NCBI RefSeq assembly: GCF_029407905.1
Contig: NC_073642.1
Span: 124,001 to 188,000 of the forward strand
Reading direction: 5' to 3'
Length of the DNA: 64,000 bases
From: Bubalus kerabau
Taxonomy: Eukaryota > Chordata > Mammalia > Artiodactyla > Bovidae
The position numbers and the translations under genes are program-made. Shown in pieces: positions 24,101-35,081 of this stretch (positions are counted from its first letter, which is position 1; the number at the start of each line of letters is the position of its first letter). The notes under the pieces are model-generated. The model had not been told where the DNA came from, did no database searches, and saw nothing but the letters and a program-made list of their open reading frames with translations.

Positions 24101-26109
24101 TGAGCTCCAAGATATACCCGTCGCGACTTGACAGGAGAGCGGTGTCCTTGGCTTCCCCTCGAGACGAGGCCTGATTCCCCGGGTGAGTCGAGAATGCAAT
24201 GCCGAGATCGCTGTCGCCCCAGCAGAGGAACATTAGGTCCTGGACACAAGCCTAGACGAGGTCTATTTGGCCCTGCAGTGTCTCGAGAGCAATCCCCAGT
24301 TCTAACTCGCAATTCGAATGAAAACTGGACTTCCCTGGGCCAGTTGAAGAGGAAGCCTGAATTCCCCGTCGTAACTCGAGAATCCCGCTGCAACTCAAGA
24401 AAAACCACGTGGTTCCCCCGTCATCGAAAGATGAGGCCATTGCCCGCTACAGCGTCTCAAGAGAAGTCCCACGTTCCGTATTGAAGAGCGAAAAGTTACT
24501 TGGAACCCTTGATGCGACCCCAAAAGTTCCCCGACATACCATTCTCACTTGAGGAGAACACCGAGGTTCCCGGCACCACTTCATCTGAGACTCTTCTCCC
24601 CTCTTGATCGCGACAGGAGGTTCGATTCCCCTGCTTTGTCTGGAAGGCGTTCCCGACCTTCCTGGTGCACATCAAGATGAGGCCAGTCTCACGAGGAAAT
24701 TTGAGACATAGCCTCGTGGGTGGTGCGGCATGCCAAAAGACCCCAATTCCCTGGTCCGCTCTTGATAAGAACCCGATGGCAGAACCCAACTCGAAGGCAA
24801 TCCTGTGGATCAAGGCACAACACGAAGGGGCAGTGACACCCCGGTGCATCGTCCAGAAAAACCCGCAAGTTCCACATACAAATCGACAAGTGGCCTGTCA
24901 CCCCATGAACAACGCGAGAGTCAAGCGGACTTCCATTCCTCCACACAAGACGAGGCCTGACTCTCCTGTCCCAACTCTGCAGGGACTCTGCGATCCGAGT
25001 CAGATCCGGCGCATTCGAAGCCAGGAGAGGAACCCTGAGGTTCCTGCCTCAACTTGTCATGAGGCCCTCTTTCATTGCACCAAACCCAGTGGAGTTCCGA
25101 GAGGCCCCTCCCAACTCCACAGTGACCCTGACTTCTCAGAGGCACGCTGAGAAGCTTCCTGAGGTCACTGGCACAAGTCAATGGAACCCAGGGTTTCCTG
25201 CTGCAACCCAGGAAAGACCTCGAGAGTCCTTCTTTAACACGTTTTCAGGCCCAATTCCCCTACCATGACTCGAGAACAATGACGGGCTCCCTCTCACCAC
25301 GTGCATAGAGACCTGACTGCCCTGGCACCACGTGAGAGGCTCACTGAGCTCCCAGTCTTACTTCGTGAGAAACCCCACACTAGCGCCACAGCTTGAGAAA
25401 ACCTACGAAACGCCCCAGTCATTGGGAGATGAGGGCCTTCATTTCATGCATTCCCTGGAGAGCAATCCCGTGTCCTCCCTCCAAACACCAGAGGAGGTTT
25501 GACTCCCTTTAAGCCACTCAGTGGGCTCCAAGACATACCCGTCCGACTCGAGAGGAGAGCAGAGTCCTTTGCTTCCCCTCGAGACGAGGCCTGACTCCAA
25601 GTTGAGTCTGGAATGCAACCCCGAGTTTTCTGTCGAGCCTTGACATGAACATTAGGTCCTGCACACAAGCCTTGGTGGGGTCTCTTTTGCCTTCAGTGAC
25701 TAGAGCGCACCTCCAGCTCTTCCGCGAATCTCGAATGGAAGATAAGACTTTTGTGGGCCAACACAAGAGGAAGCATGAATTCCCTGTGGTAACTCAAATA
25801 TCCCACCGCAACTAGAGAAAAAACAAGTGGTTCCGCAGTCATGCCAAGATGAGGCCCATGCCCGCTGGAGCACCCCAAGAGAAGTCCAACGTTCCATTGT
25901 GAAGAGCGAAACGGTACTTGGAACGCTTTATGCGACCCCAAAAGTTACCCGACATACCTGTCTCACTTGAGGGAAACACCGAGGTTCCCAGCAGCACTTC
26001 ATCTGAGCCACTTCTCCCCTAATGATCGCCACAGGAGGGTCAATTCCTCTGCTTTGTCTGGAAGAGTTTCATGACCTTCGCGGCACACTTCAGGATGAGG
26101 CCGGTTTCA

Positions 26110-29100
26110 TGAGGAAATTCGAGACAACCCACGTGGGTGGTGCCAAATCCTGAACGACCTCGATTTCCCGGTCCGCTCTTCATAAGAACCCGATGCCCGG
26201 ACACCTCTTCGAAGGCAACCCTGTGGATGAAGACAAAAAACGAAGGGTCACTGACACCCCCGTGCATCGTCTGGAAAAACCTGCAGATTCCACACACAGT
26301 TTGACAAGGGGCCTGAAACCCCATGAACAACTCGAAAGGCAAGCGGAGTTCCATTCCTCAGAAAAGACGTAGCCTGACTCTCCTGTCCCAACTCTGCAGG
26401 GACCCTGATGTCGGAGTCCGAAACAGAGAGGAAGTCTGAGGTTCCTGCCTCCCCTCGAGATGAGCCCCTCTTCCATTGCGACAAACCCAGCGGAGTCCCG
26501 AGAGGCACCGCCAACTCCACAGTATCCCTCAACTCTCAGAGACACCCTGGGAAGTTCCCTAAGGTCCTTGGCAGAAGTCGAGGGAAATGACTTTTTCCCG
26601 CCACAACCCGAGAAAGACCTCGAGAGTCCCTCTTCAACGCGTCTTGAGGCCCTAGTCCCCTCCCATTACTCGAGAGCCACAACGCGCTCCTCCTCGCTAC
26701 GCGCAGGGAGACCTGACTTCCCTGGCGCCGCACGAGAGGCTCCCTGAGATCCTCGCGTGCCTCGCGAGAAACCCCCACGGGCGCCGCAGCTCGAGGAAAC
26801 CCCTGAGACGCCCCCGTCCTCGCGAGCTGAGGGCCTTCTTTTCCTGCATGGCCTGGAGAACAATCCCGAGCCCTCTCTCCAAAATGAAGAGGAGGCTTGA
26901 CTCCATTGACGCCACTAGGGGGCTCCAAGATATCCGCGTCGCGACTCGGGAGGACAGCGGAGTCCTTTTCTTCCCCTCGAGACGAGGCCTGACACCCAGG
27001 GGGATCCTGGAATGCAACCCCGAGATCCCTGCCTTCCCTGGAGAGGAACATTAGGTCCTGGACACAAGCCTAGATGAGGTCTCTTTGGCCCTGCAGTGAC
27101 TCGAGCGCAACCCCCAGCTTTCCCTCGCCAATCGAATGGAAGACTGGGCTTCCCAGTGCCAACAGAGGAGGAAGCCTGTAATCCCCATCGTCACTCGAGA
27201 ATCCCGCCGCAACTCGAGAAAAAACACGTGGTTCCAACGTCTTCGCAAGATGAGGCCCTTGCCCACTACAGCGTCTCAGGGGAAGGCCCATGTTCCGCCC
27301 TGAAGCGCGAAACAGTAACTGACACCCTTCGTGCAACCCCCAAAAGCTCCCCGAAACGCCGGGTACCCTCGAGGGAACACCGAGAGTCCCGGCACAGCTA
27401 CATCTGAGCCCGTTCTCCCCTCCTGATCACGACAGGAGAGTCGATTCCCCTGCGTGGTTCAGAAGGGGTTTCCGGCCTTCCCGGTGCACCTCAGGATGAG
27501 GCCGGTCTCACAGGGAAATTCGAGACGAGCCACGTGGGTGGTGCCACATGCCAAATGCCCCTGATTCCCCGGTCCGCTTTTGAGAAGGACCCGAGGCCCG
27601 GACCCCTCTTTGAAGGCAACCCTGTGGGTGAAGGCACAACACGAAGGGGCACTGACACCCCCGTGCATCGTCCGCAAAGACCCGCGGGTTCCACACAGAG
27701 CTCGACCAGGGGCCTGAAAACCCCTGACAACTCGAGAGGCAAGCGGGGTTCCCTTCCTCAGACAAGACGAGGCATGACTCTCCTGTCCCAACTCTGCAGG
27801 GACCCTGTGGTCGGAGCGGAAACGGAGAGGAAGCCTTAGGTTCCTGCCTCCCCTCGAGGTGAGGCCCTCTTCCGTTGCGCCAGGACCAGCGGAGTCCCGA
27901 GAGGCCCCGCCTACTCCACAGGATCCCTCGCCTCTCAGAGGCACCCTGGGAAGTTCCCTAAGATCCCAGGCAGAAGGTGAGGGAAACGAGGGTTTCCCGC
28001 CGCCACCTGAGAAAGACCTCGAGAGTCCTTCTTCAATGCGTCTCGAGGCCCTAGTCCCCTCCAGTGACTCGAGTGCCATGACGCGCTCCCCCTCGCCACG
28101 CGCATGGAGACCTGACTTCCCTGGCGCCGCACGAGAGGCTCCCTGAGATCCTTGTCGTGCCTCGGGAGAAAACCCCCACGGGCGCCGCAGCTCGAGGAAA
28201 CCCCTGAGACGCCCCCGTCCTCGCGAGCTGAGGGCCTTCTTTTCCTGCATGGCCTGGAGAGCAATCCCGGGTCCTCTCTCCAAACTGAAGAGGAGGCTGG
28301 ACTTCCTTGAGGCCACTCAGTGGGCTCCAAGAGATCCGCGTCGCCACTCGAGAGGAGAGCGGAGTCCTTGGCTTCCCCTCGAGACGAGGCCTGACTCCCC
28401 GAGGGAGCCTGAAATGCAACCCCGAGATCCCTGACTTCCCTGGAGAGGAATATTAGTTCCCGGACACACGCCTTGATGAGGTCTCTTTGGCCCTGCAGTG
28501 ACTCGAGCGCTACCCCCAGATTTCCCTCGCTACTTGAATGGGAGATGGGGCTTCCCAAGGCCAACCCAAGAGGAAGCCTGAAATCCTCGTCGAAAATCGA
28601 GAATCCTGCCGCAACTCAAGAAAAACCAAGTGGTTTCAAAGTCTTCGCAAGATGAGGCCCTTGCCCGGTACGGCGTCTCAAGGGAAGTCCCATGTTCCGT
28701 CGTGAAGTGAGACACGGTACCTGACACCCTTCATGCGACATCCAAAAGTTCCCCGACATGCCGGGTTCCCTTGAGGGGAACACCGAGAATCCCAGCACCA
28801 CTTCCTCTGAGCTCCTACTCCTCTCCTGTTCGCGACAGGAGAGTTGATTCCCCTGCGTGGTCTGGAAGGGGTTCCCGGCCTGCACGGCGCCCCTCAGGAT
28901 GAGGCCGGCCTCGCGAGGAAATTCGAGACAAGCCCCGTGGCTGGTGCCCCATGTTGAACGACCCTGATTTCCCGGTCCGCAGTTGAGGAGAACCCGATGC
29001 CTGGACACCTCTTCGAAGGCCACCCTGTGAGTGAAGGAAAAACACGAAGGGGCACTGACACTCCCGTGCATCGTCTGGAAACACCCGCGGTTTCCACACA

Positions 29101-32100
29101 CAGCTCCACGAGGGGACTGAGACTCCCTGAGCAACTCGAGAGGCAAGCGGAGTTCCCTTCCTCAGACAAGACGAGGCCTGACTCTCCTGCCCCAACGCTG
29201 CAGGGACACTGCTGTCGGAGTACGAAACGGAGAGGAAGCCTGAGGTCCTGTCTCCCCTCGAGATGAGGCCCTCTTCGATTGCGCCAAACCCAGAGGAGTC
29301 CCGAGATGGCCCACCAACTCCACAGCATCCCTCACCTCTAAGAGGAGCCCTGGGAAGTTCCCTCAGGTCATCGGGAGAAGTCGAGGGAAACGAGGGTTTC
29401 CCGCCGCAAGCCGAGAAAGACCTCAAGAGTCCTTCTTCTACACGCCTTGATGCCCTAGTCCCCTCCCAGGACTCGAGAACAATGACGCGCTCCCCCTCGC
29501 CACGGTCATGGAGACCTGACTTCCCTGGCACCGCACGAGAGGCTCCCTGAGAACCTCGTCGTGCCTCGTGAGAAAAGCCCCACGGACGCCGCAGCTCGAG
29601 GAAACCCCTGAGAAGCCCCCGTCCTCGCGAGGTGAGGGCCTTCTTTTCCTGCCTTTCCTGGAGAGCAATCCCGAGTCCTCTCTCCAAACTGAAGATTAGG
29701 CTTGACTCCCTTGAGGCCACTCAGAGGGCTCCAAGAGATCCGCGTCCTGGCTCAAGAGAAGAGCGGAGTCCTTTGCTTCCCCTCGAGGCGAGGCCTGACT
29801 CCACGGGGGACTCTGGAGTGCAACCCCGGGATCCCTGTCTTCCCTTGAGAGTACTACTGGGTCTTGGACACACGCCTAGATGAGGTCTCTTGGGCCCTGC
29901 AGTGACTCGAGCGCAACCCCCAGCTTTCCCTCGCAACTCGAATGGAAGATGGGGCTTCCCAGGGCCAACCCAAGAGGAAGCCTGAAATCCCCGTCGTAAC
30001 TCGAGAATCCCGCCGCAACTCGAGAAAAACCACGTGGTCCCAACGTCTTCACAAGATGGGGCCCTTGCCCGCTACGGCGTCTCAAGGGAAGTCTCACGTT
30101 CCGTCCTGAATTGCGAAACGGTACCTGACACCCTTCATGCGACCTCCAAAATTTCCCAGACACGCCGGGTTCCCTCGAGGGGAACACCGAGGGTCCTGGC
30201 ACCCCTTCATCTGAGCCCCTTCTCCCCTCCTCATCACGACAGGAGAGTCGATTCCCCTGCGTATTCTGGAAGGGGTTCCCGGCTTTCCCGGCACACCTCA
30301 GGATGAGGCCGGCCTCCCGAGGAAATTCGAGACGAGCCCCGTGGGTTGTGCCACATGCCGAACGACCCCGATTTCCCAGTCCGCTCTGGATAAGAACTCG
30401 ATGCCCGGACACCTCTTCGAAGGCAACCCTGTGGGTGAAGTTACCATTCGAAGGGGCACTGACACCCCCGTGCGTCGTCCGGAAAAACCCGCGGTTTCCA
30501 CACACAGCTCGACGAGGTGCGTGAGACACCCTGAGCAATTCGAGAGGCAAGCGGAGTTCCCTTCCTCAGACAAGACGAGGCCTGACTCTCCTGTCCCAAC
30601 TCTGCAGGGACCCTGTGGTTGGAGTCCGAAAAGGAGAGGAAGCCTAAGTTTCCTGTCTCCCCTCGAGATGAGGCCCTCTTCCATTGCACCAAGCCCAGCG
30701 GAGTCCCGAGAGGCCCCGCCAACTCCACAGCATCCCTCACCTATCAGAGGCACCATGGGAAGTTCCCTCAGGTCCCCGGCAGAAGTCGAGGGAAACGTGG
30801 CTTTCCCGCCGCAACCCCAGAAAGACCTCGCGTGTCCTTCTTCAACGCGCCTGGAGGCCCTAGTCCTCTCCCATGACTGGAGAGCCATGACGCGCTCCCC
30901 CTCGCCATGCGCACAGAGACCTGACTTCCCTGGCACCGCAGGAGAGGCTCCCTGAGATCCTCGTCTTGCCTCGTGAGAAAACCCCCACGGGCGCCGCAGC
31001 TTGAGGAAACCCCTGAGAAGCCCCCATCCTCGCGAGGTGAGGGCCTTCTTTTCCTGCCTGACCCAGAGCGCAATCCCGAGTCCTCTCTCCAAACTGAAGA
31101 GAAGGCCTGACTCCCTTGAGGCCACTCAGTGGGCTCCAAGAGATCTGCGTCGCGACTTGAGAGGAGAGCGGCATCCTTGGCTTGCCCTCGAGGCGAGGCC
31201 TGACTCCCTGGGGGAGTCTGGAACGCCACCCTGAGATCCCTGTCTTCCCTTGAGAGGAACGTTAAGTCCCGGACACAGGCCTAGATGAGGTCTCTTTGGC
31301 CCTGCAGTGACTCGAGTGCAACCCTCAGCTTTCCCTCGCAACTCGAATGGAAGATTAGGCTTCCCGGGGCCAACACAAGAGGAAGCCTGAAATCCCCGTC
31401 GTAACTGTAGAATCCCGCCGCAACTCGAGAAAATCCACATGGTCCCAACGTCTTCGCAAGATGAGGCCCTTGCCCACTACGGCGTCTCAAGGGAAGTCCC
31501 AGGTTCTGTCCTGAAGTGCGAAACGGTACCTGACTCCTTTCATGCAACCCCCAGAAGTCCCCCACACGCCGGTTTCCCTCGAGGGTAACACCGAGGGTTC
31601 CGTCCCCACTTCATCTGAGCCCCTTCTCCCCTCCTGATGGCGACAGGAGAGTCGATCCCCCTGCGTTGTCTGGAAGGGTCCCCGGCCTTCCCAGCACACC
31701 TCAGGATGAAGCCGGCCTCACTAGGAAATTTAAGACTAGCCCCGTGGGTGGTCCCACATGCCGAAAGACCCCGATTTCCCTGTCCGCTCTTGAAAAGAAC
31801 CCGAGGCCCGGACACCTCTTCGAAGGCAACCCAGTGGGTGAAGGCACAACACGAAGGGGCACTGTCACCGTCGTGCATTTCCGGAAACACCCGCAGGTTC
31901 CACACACAGCTCAACAAGGGGCTTGAGACCCCCTGAGCACCTCGAGAGGCAAGCGGAGTTCCTTTCCTCAGACAAGACGATTCCTGACTCTCCTGTCCCA
32001 ACTCTGCAGGGACCCTGCGGTCGGAGTCCGAAACGGAGAGGAGGCCTGAGGTTCCTGCCTTCCCTGGAGATGAGGCCCTCTTCCATTGCGCCAAACCCAG

Positions 32101-32180
32101 CGGAGTCCTGAGAGGCCCCACCAACTCCACAGCATCCCTCATCTGTCAGAAGCACACTGGGAAGTTCCCTAAGGTCACCG
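26110..32180. repeat. GC-rich satellite I subfamily, block 2, about 4.3 units
   Basis: The variants that define block 1 reappear between about 26090 and 26130 and continue to the end of the array. Additional marks are gacgcccccgtcctcgcgag and aactgaagaggaggct. CpG content is high and stops are rare, which is why minus-strand frames of 285 and 301 codons (27459-28316, 28815-29720) occur. They recur with the satellite period and have no protein-like features. Confidence 0.78.
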
Positions 32181-32251
32181 GTAAACATTTATTGCACAAG
32201 GTCCCCATGAAAAGGCCCACGCAGCAGGACAGCCACAGATTCTGTCTGCCA

Positions 32252-33202
32252 TTAAAGGGCAGTAAGGTGCCCTCCCCCCTTCTTTGCTGCCTCGGCGGCC
32301 ACCAGGGTGCAATTCGCGTACCCTTCCCTTTCCCATCCTAGCAGGTGCTCCAGGGCCCGCTGGCCTACAAAGTGCCAGAAGCAGGGCTGGGCCAGCCGGC
32401 CAGAATTCAGGGTTATGTCCCTTGGACTTCCAGCGGACCCTAGGCTGCTTGGGAAAACCGCGCAGACTCTGAGGTTTTTCAGCAGAGGGGTGGAGCGGTA
32501 AAGGCCTTGACCCCAAAGACGAGGCCTTTCTGCGACCGCCAGGTTGGGGAGCTCTGAGACTGTGCCAACACAGGGCGGAATACATGGTTCCCTGCTCCAG
32601 GCAGTCCCCGTTCCCTTACCTGTGTTCCGCACCCCTCCGCTGTGGCCAATGGATGCCGATCCTTGGGGATCCAGGAGTTCACGAAATGGGCATTCCCAGC
32701 CGCAATGGCGACCCCCAACAGCACATCTGGAAAGCCCTCCCCCACCCCGCCAGGAGCCGACCCCCACTGCGAACGGAACCCCACCCCGCCCCGCACCGCC
32801 AGGTTTCGCTCCGGCCCTGCCGGGCTCCCGGCGGGTTCCCAGCCATATTGGCGACCCCTGGGAGCACAACAGGGACCGACCCCCCACCCACAGCGAGCGG
32901 AATCTCGACCTGTGCAGCCCAGGTTTACCCCACCCTGGCTGCGCTCCCGGCGCGTTTCCAGCTGCAGTGGCCATCTCCGAGAGCACAACTGGGAAGCCCT
33001 CCCCTACCCCCGCCAGGAGCCGAAACCCGCCCTGCGCCGCCCGGGTTCGCCCCGCCCCTGCCGCGCTCCAGGGGCGCTGCCCACCTTCACCAGTGGCTCT
33101 TGGTGAGCCCCGTCCCCACGCCCGGTTCCAGGAGAGGCTCTCGGACCTCGCTGCTGCCGCCAGGTCAAACATGAGGACAATACATACACCCCACAGAGAC
33201 AA
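32252..33202 (-). other. 316-codon open frame in the GC-rich part of tandem copy 1 (probably not a gene)
   Basis: Starts MSLWGVC and is rich in Gly, Arg, Ala and Trp. It spans the ~120-bp minisatellite, so its middle repeats loosely (LSEMATAAGNA-like and SRGSP-like segments). The same strand has AATAAA on the minus strand just beyond its end (near 32187), so a minus-strand transcript is imaginable. The frame is broken in copy 2 (separate frames 37621-37169 and 37227-36952) and in copy 3. No domain, signal peptide or membrane span is recognised. GC-rich repeats give such frames by chance, so I do not call it a CDS. Confidence 0.25.
32700..33075. repeat. CpG-rich ~120-bp minisatellite, tandem copy 1
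   Basis: A phrase like ccgagagcacaactgggaag recurs near 32719, 32860 and 32978, separated by GC-rich spacers with cgccaggagccga, gccgcccgggttcgcccc and gcgctcccggcgcgtttcc. CpG density is high, as in a CpG island. The first interval is longer (~140 bp) than the others (~118 bp). Confidence 0.75.
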
Positions 33203-33930
33203 TCCAAGCTGTCTATGATTTAGGGATAAAACGAGGACTACAGAAAGGCAAGATGAACTGACCTAGGAGGGCCATGATATTCTATAGAACCAGACAAAGT
33301 TGGTTACCAAGGAAACTTTTTTCCTTGGAACCCGGAAAGCTGGTTCTTTGCATATGCAATGACCAACAATTAGCTTGTTACCCAAGCCTGCCTTACTGCC
33401 ACCCCCATCCCCCTACTCCCCAGAAGACTGGCTCAAAGAAATATTTTAAATCTCAGGCGGAAACCTGGAAGATGTCTTGTCTGTCTGTTTGGATTAAGGT
33501 ATGTGTCAGTGTGAGCCCTGTGTTTTTTGATAATATTGCTCAAGTTCTGAGTTCTGATTTCAATGGTCTCAAGACAAGGCAGCCCTTCCAAATCAAACTG
33601 CTGGAAATACAAGAAAACATTGACCTAAATGAATGTCAGAGTCCCGTGAACTGGGAACTGGTCAATATTAAATATCTAGTATTTTTGGTTTTGCTCCTCC
33701 ATTATAGACATGTCTAAGAGTCAACAACATTAAGCACAACATGTTCATAGTGCCTAGGATTCTTTTGAGGTAAAAATTGCTCTATTGTTATATCTGTCAC
33801 AAGCTTGTCAGCAAGAAACTACCTGGAAACGACAACAACAAAAGTAAAAAATGTAAATGTGATATGAGCTTTTAGACAAACTCTTTACAATAATTATACT
33901 CTAAAATATCTGCCTCTCATAGTCTTGATT

Positions 33931-34107
33931 GAAGGCAGAGGAGAAGGGGATGACAGAGGATAAGATGGTTGGATGGCATCACTGACTCGATGGACATGAG
34001 TTTGAGCAAGCCCCTGGAGCTGGTGACGGACACGGAAGCCTGGCGTCCTTCAGGCCACGGGGTCCCAAAGAGTCAGACACGACTGAGCAACTGAACTGAA
34101 CTGAACT
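33931..34107 (+). mobile_element. Bov-tA type SINE, tandem copy 1
   Basis: Matches the ruminant Bov-tA/ART2A family as I know it: gaaggcagaggagaagggg, then gttggatggcatcactgac, ggcctggcgtcc-like text, and the typical end agagtcagacacgactgag followed by the actga repeat tail. It is also in tandem copy 2 at the same place, so it is older than the duplication. Confidence 0.88.
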
Positions 34108-34786
34108 AACAAACGTTCCTCCAGGAGTTTTGGTTACCCGAGTTTCTATCCTTGTGACGACAGTGTATTGAATAGCTAGATCATTTCCAAATAAATGAAA
34201 GTTCTGAAACATTCACGACTTGAAAGGACCTCCCTTTTACACAGAAACAAAAGAGATTTTTGACTCTCCATGAATAGTGTCTGGCACCATCCTGACATGT
34301 TAAATGTACGAAAGCAATTGTTTTGTTTTGTTTTGTTCTGTTCTTGGGGGTGGGGGGAGGGGGGCGGGCTATAGCGAATGCCAATATAAAAGTCAGTTCT
34401 TGGTTGCTGAAGGGAAATGTATGACTTGTTATTACAAGAAAGTATGTGGAATGCAATGGCACTTGAGGAAGGAAAACAAAGTAGTTCTGTCTTACAGGTG
34501 GCCGTTTCAGGATGGGAGAAGCAAAGGAATGGGTACAGAATGGGATAAGGAGGTTGTAGGGAAAGTGGACCCCCAGAAAAGAGTTCTGTGCCTAGCACAA
34601 GTTTTCTTGAGATGTCGAACTGCCTTTGCTAATGGAGTTTAAGTTTCTTTACCTCTTAAGTGATCTCTTCTAGGTTGACCTAGAACAGAAATCTTTTGTT
34701 AGCTTTGGCTAAGTGGAGAAGTAGTGTTTCACGGTGACATATGTGATCCTTCCTGACTGTTTGCAGCCCTTTTGATATCGATGCAC

Positions 34787-35081
34787 TGCTTCTGCTGCTG
34801 CTGCCGCCGCTGCTGCTGCTAAGTCGTTTCAGTCGTGTCCGACTCTGTGCGACCCCATAGACGGCAGCCCACCAGGCCCCGCAGTCCCTGGGGTTCTCTA
34901 GGCAAGAACACTGGAGTGGGTTGCCATTTCCTCCTCCCATGCATGAAAGTGAAAAGTGAACGTGAAGTCGCTCAGTGGTGTCCGACTCTTAGCGACCCCA
35001 TGGACTGCAGCCTACCAGGCTCCTCCATCCATGGGATTTTCCACGCAAGAGTACTGGAGTGGGGTGCCATTGCCTTCTCCC
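34787..35081 (+). mobile_element. Bov-A2 SINE with CTG microsatellite head, tandem copy 1
   Basis: Dimer of two related A units. The first runs from a (CTG)n head through gtcgtttcagtcgtgtccga and ggcaagaacactggagtggg; the second from gtcgctcagtggtgtccga through gcaagagtactggagtgggg to ttgccttctccc. This is the classic Bov-A2 structure. A matching copy is at 39281-39553 in tandem copy 2. Confidence 0.92.

Larger units (their letters stand above)
13270..32180. repeat. Satellite I (bovine 1.715-type) array, segment 2, about 13.5 units
   Basis: A fixed landmark (gatgagggccttcttttcc or its variant) lies at 13631, 15034, 16439, 17957, 19358, 20754, 21188, 22586, 24007, 25428, 26826, 28227, 29631 and 31036. 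Most spacings are 1,396-1,405 bp. Exceptions are 1,518 (a ~116-bp duplication near 16882-17120), 434 (a unit missing ~970 bp) and two of 1,421 (an extra ~18 bp). Length and 31-bp substructure agree with the published bovine 1.715 satellite as I know it. The array ends mid-unit at 32180, where unrelated tandem DNA begins. No genes. Confidence 0.88.

Noticed and set aside
27459..29720. Minus-strand open frames of 285 and 301 codons (and many similar ones in satellite I) as genes
   Set aside because: They lie wholly in satellite units, recur with the 1.4 kb period in several frames, are low-complexity in Arg/Gly/Ser, and have no domain. GC-rich subrepeats simply lack stops.
13270..32180. CRISPR-like array, because of evenly spaced short repeats
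   Set aside because: Subrepeats are degenerate, spacers are not unique, and the mammalian SINE, L1 and ERV content excludes a prokaryote.
32544..33218. Plus-strand 224-codon proline-rich frame in the CpG-rich region as a CDS
   Set aside because: It runs through the minisatellite and overlaps other long frames on both strands, as expected of GC-rich repeats; frames differ between copies.
33471..33713. 81-codon frame shared by tandem copies 1 and 2 as a small gene
   Set aside because: Three of six copy differences change the amino acid, there is no signal peptide or domain, and conservation equals that of the surrounding non-coding unit.
34787..35081. tRNA gene in the SINE region
   Set aside because: The sequence is a Bov-A2 dimer. 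Any tRNA-like resemblance comes from SINE ancestry, and no cloverleaf is evident.
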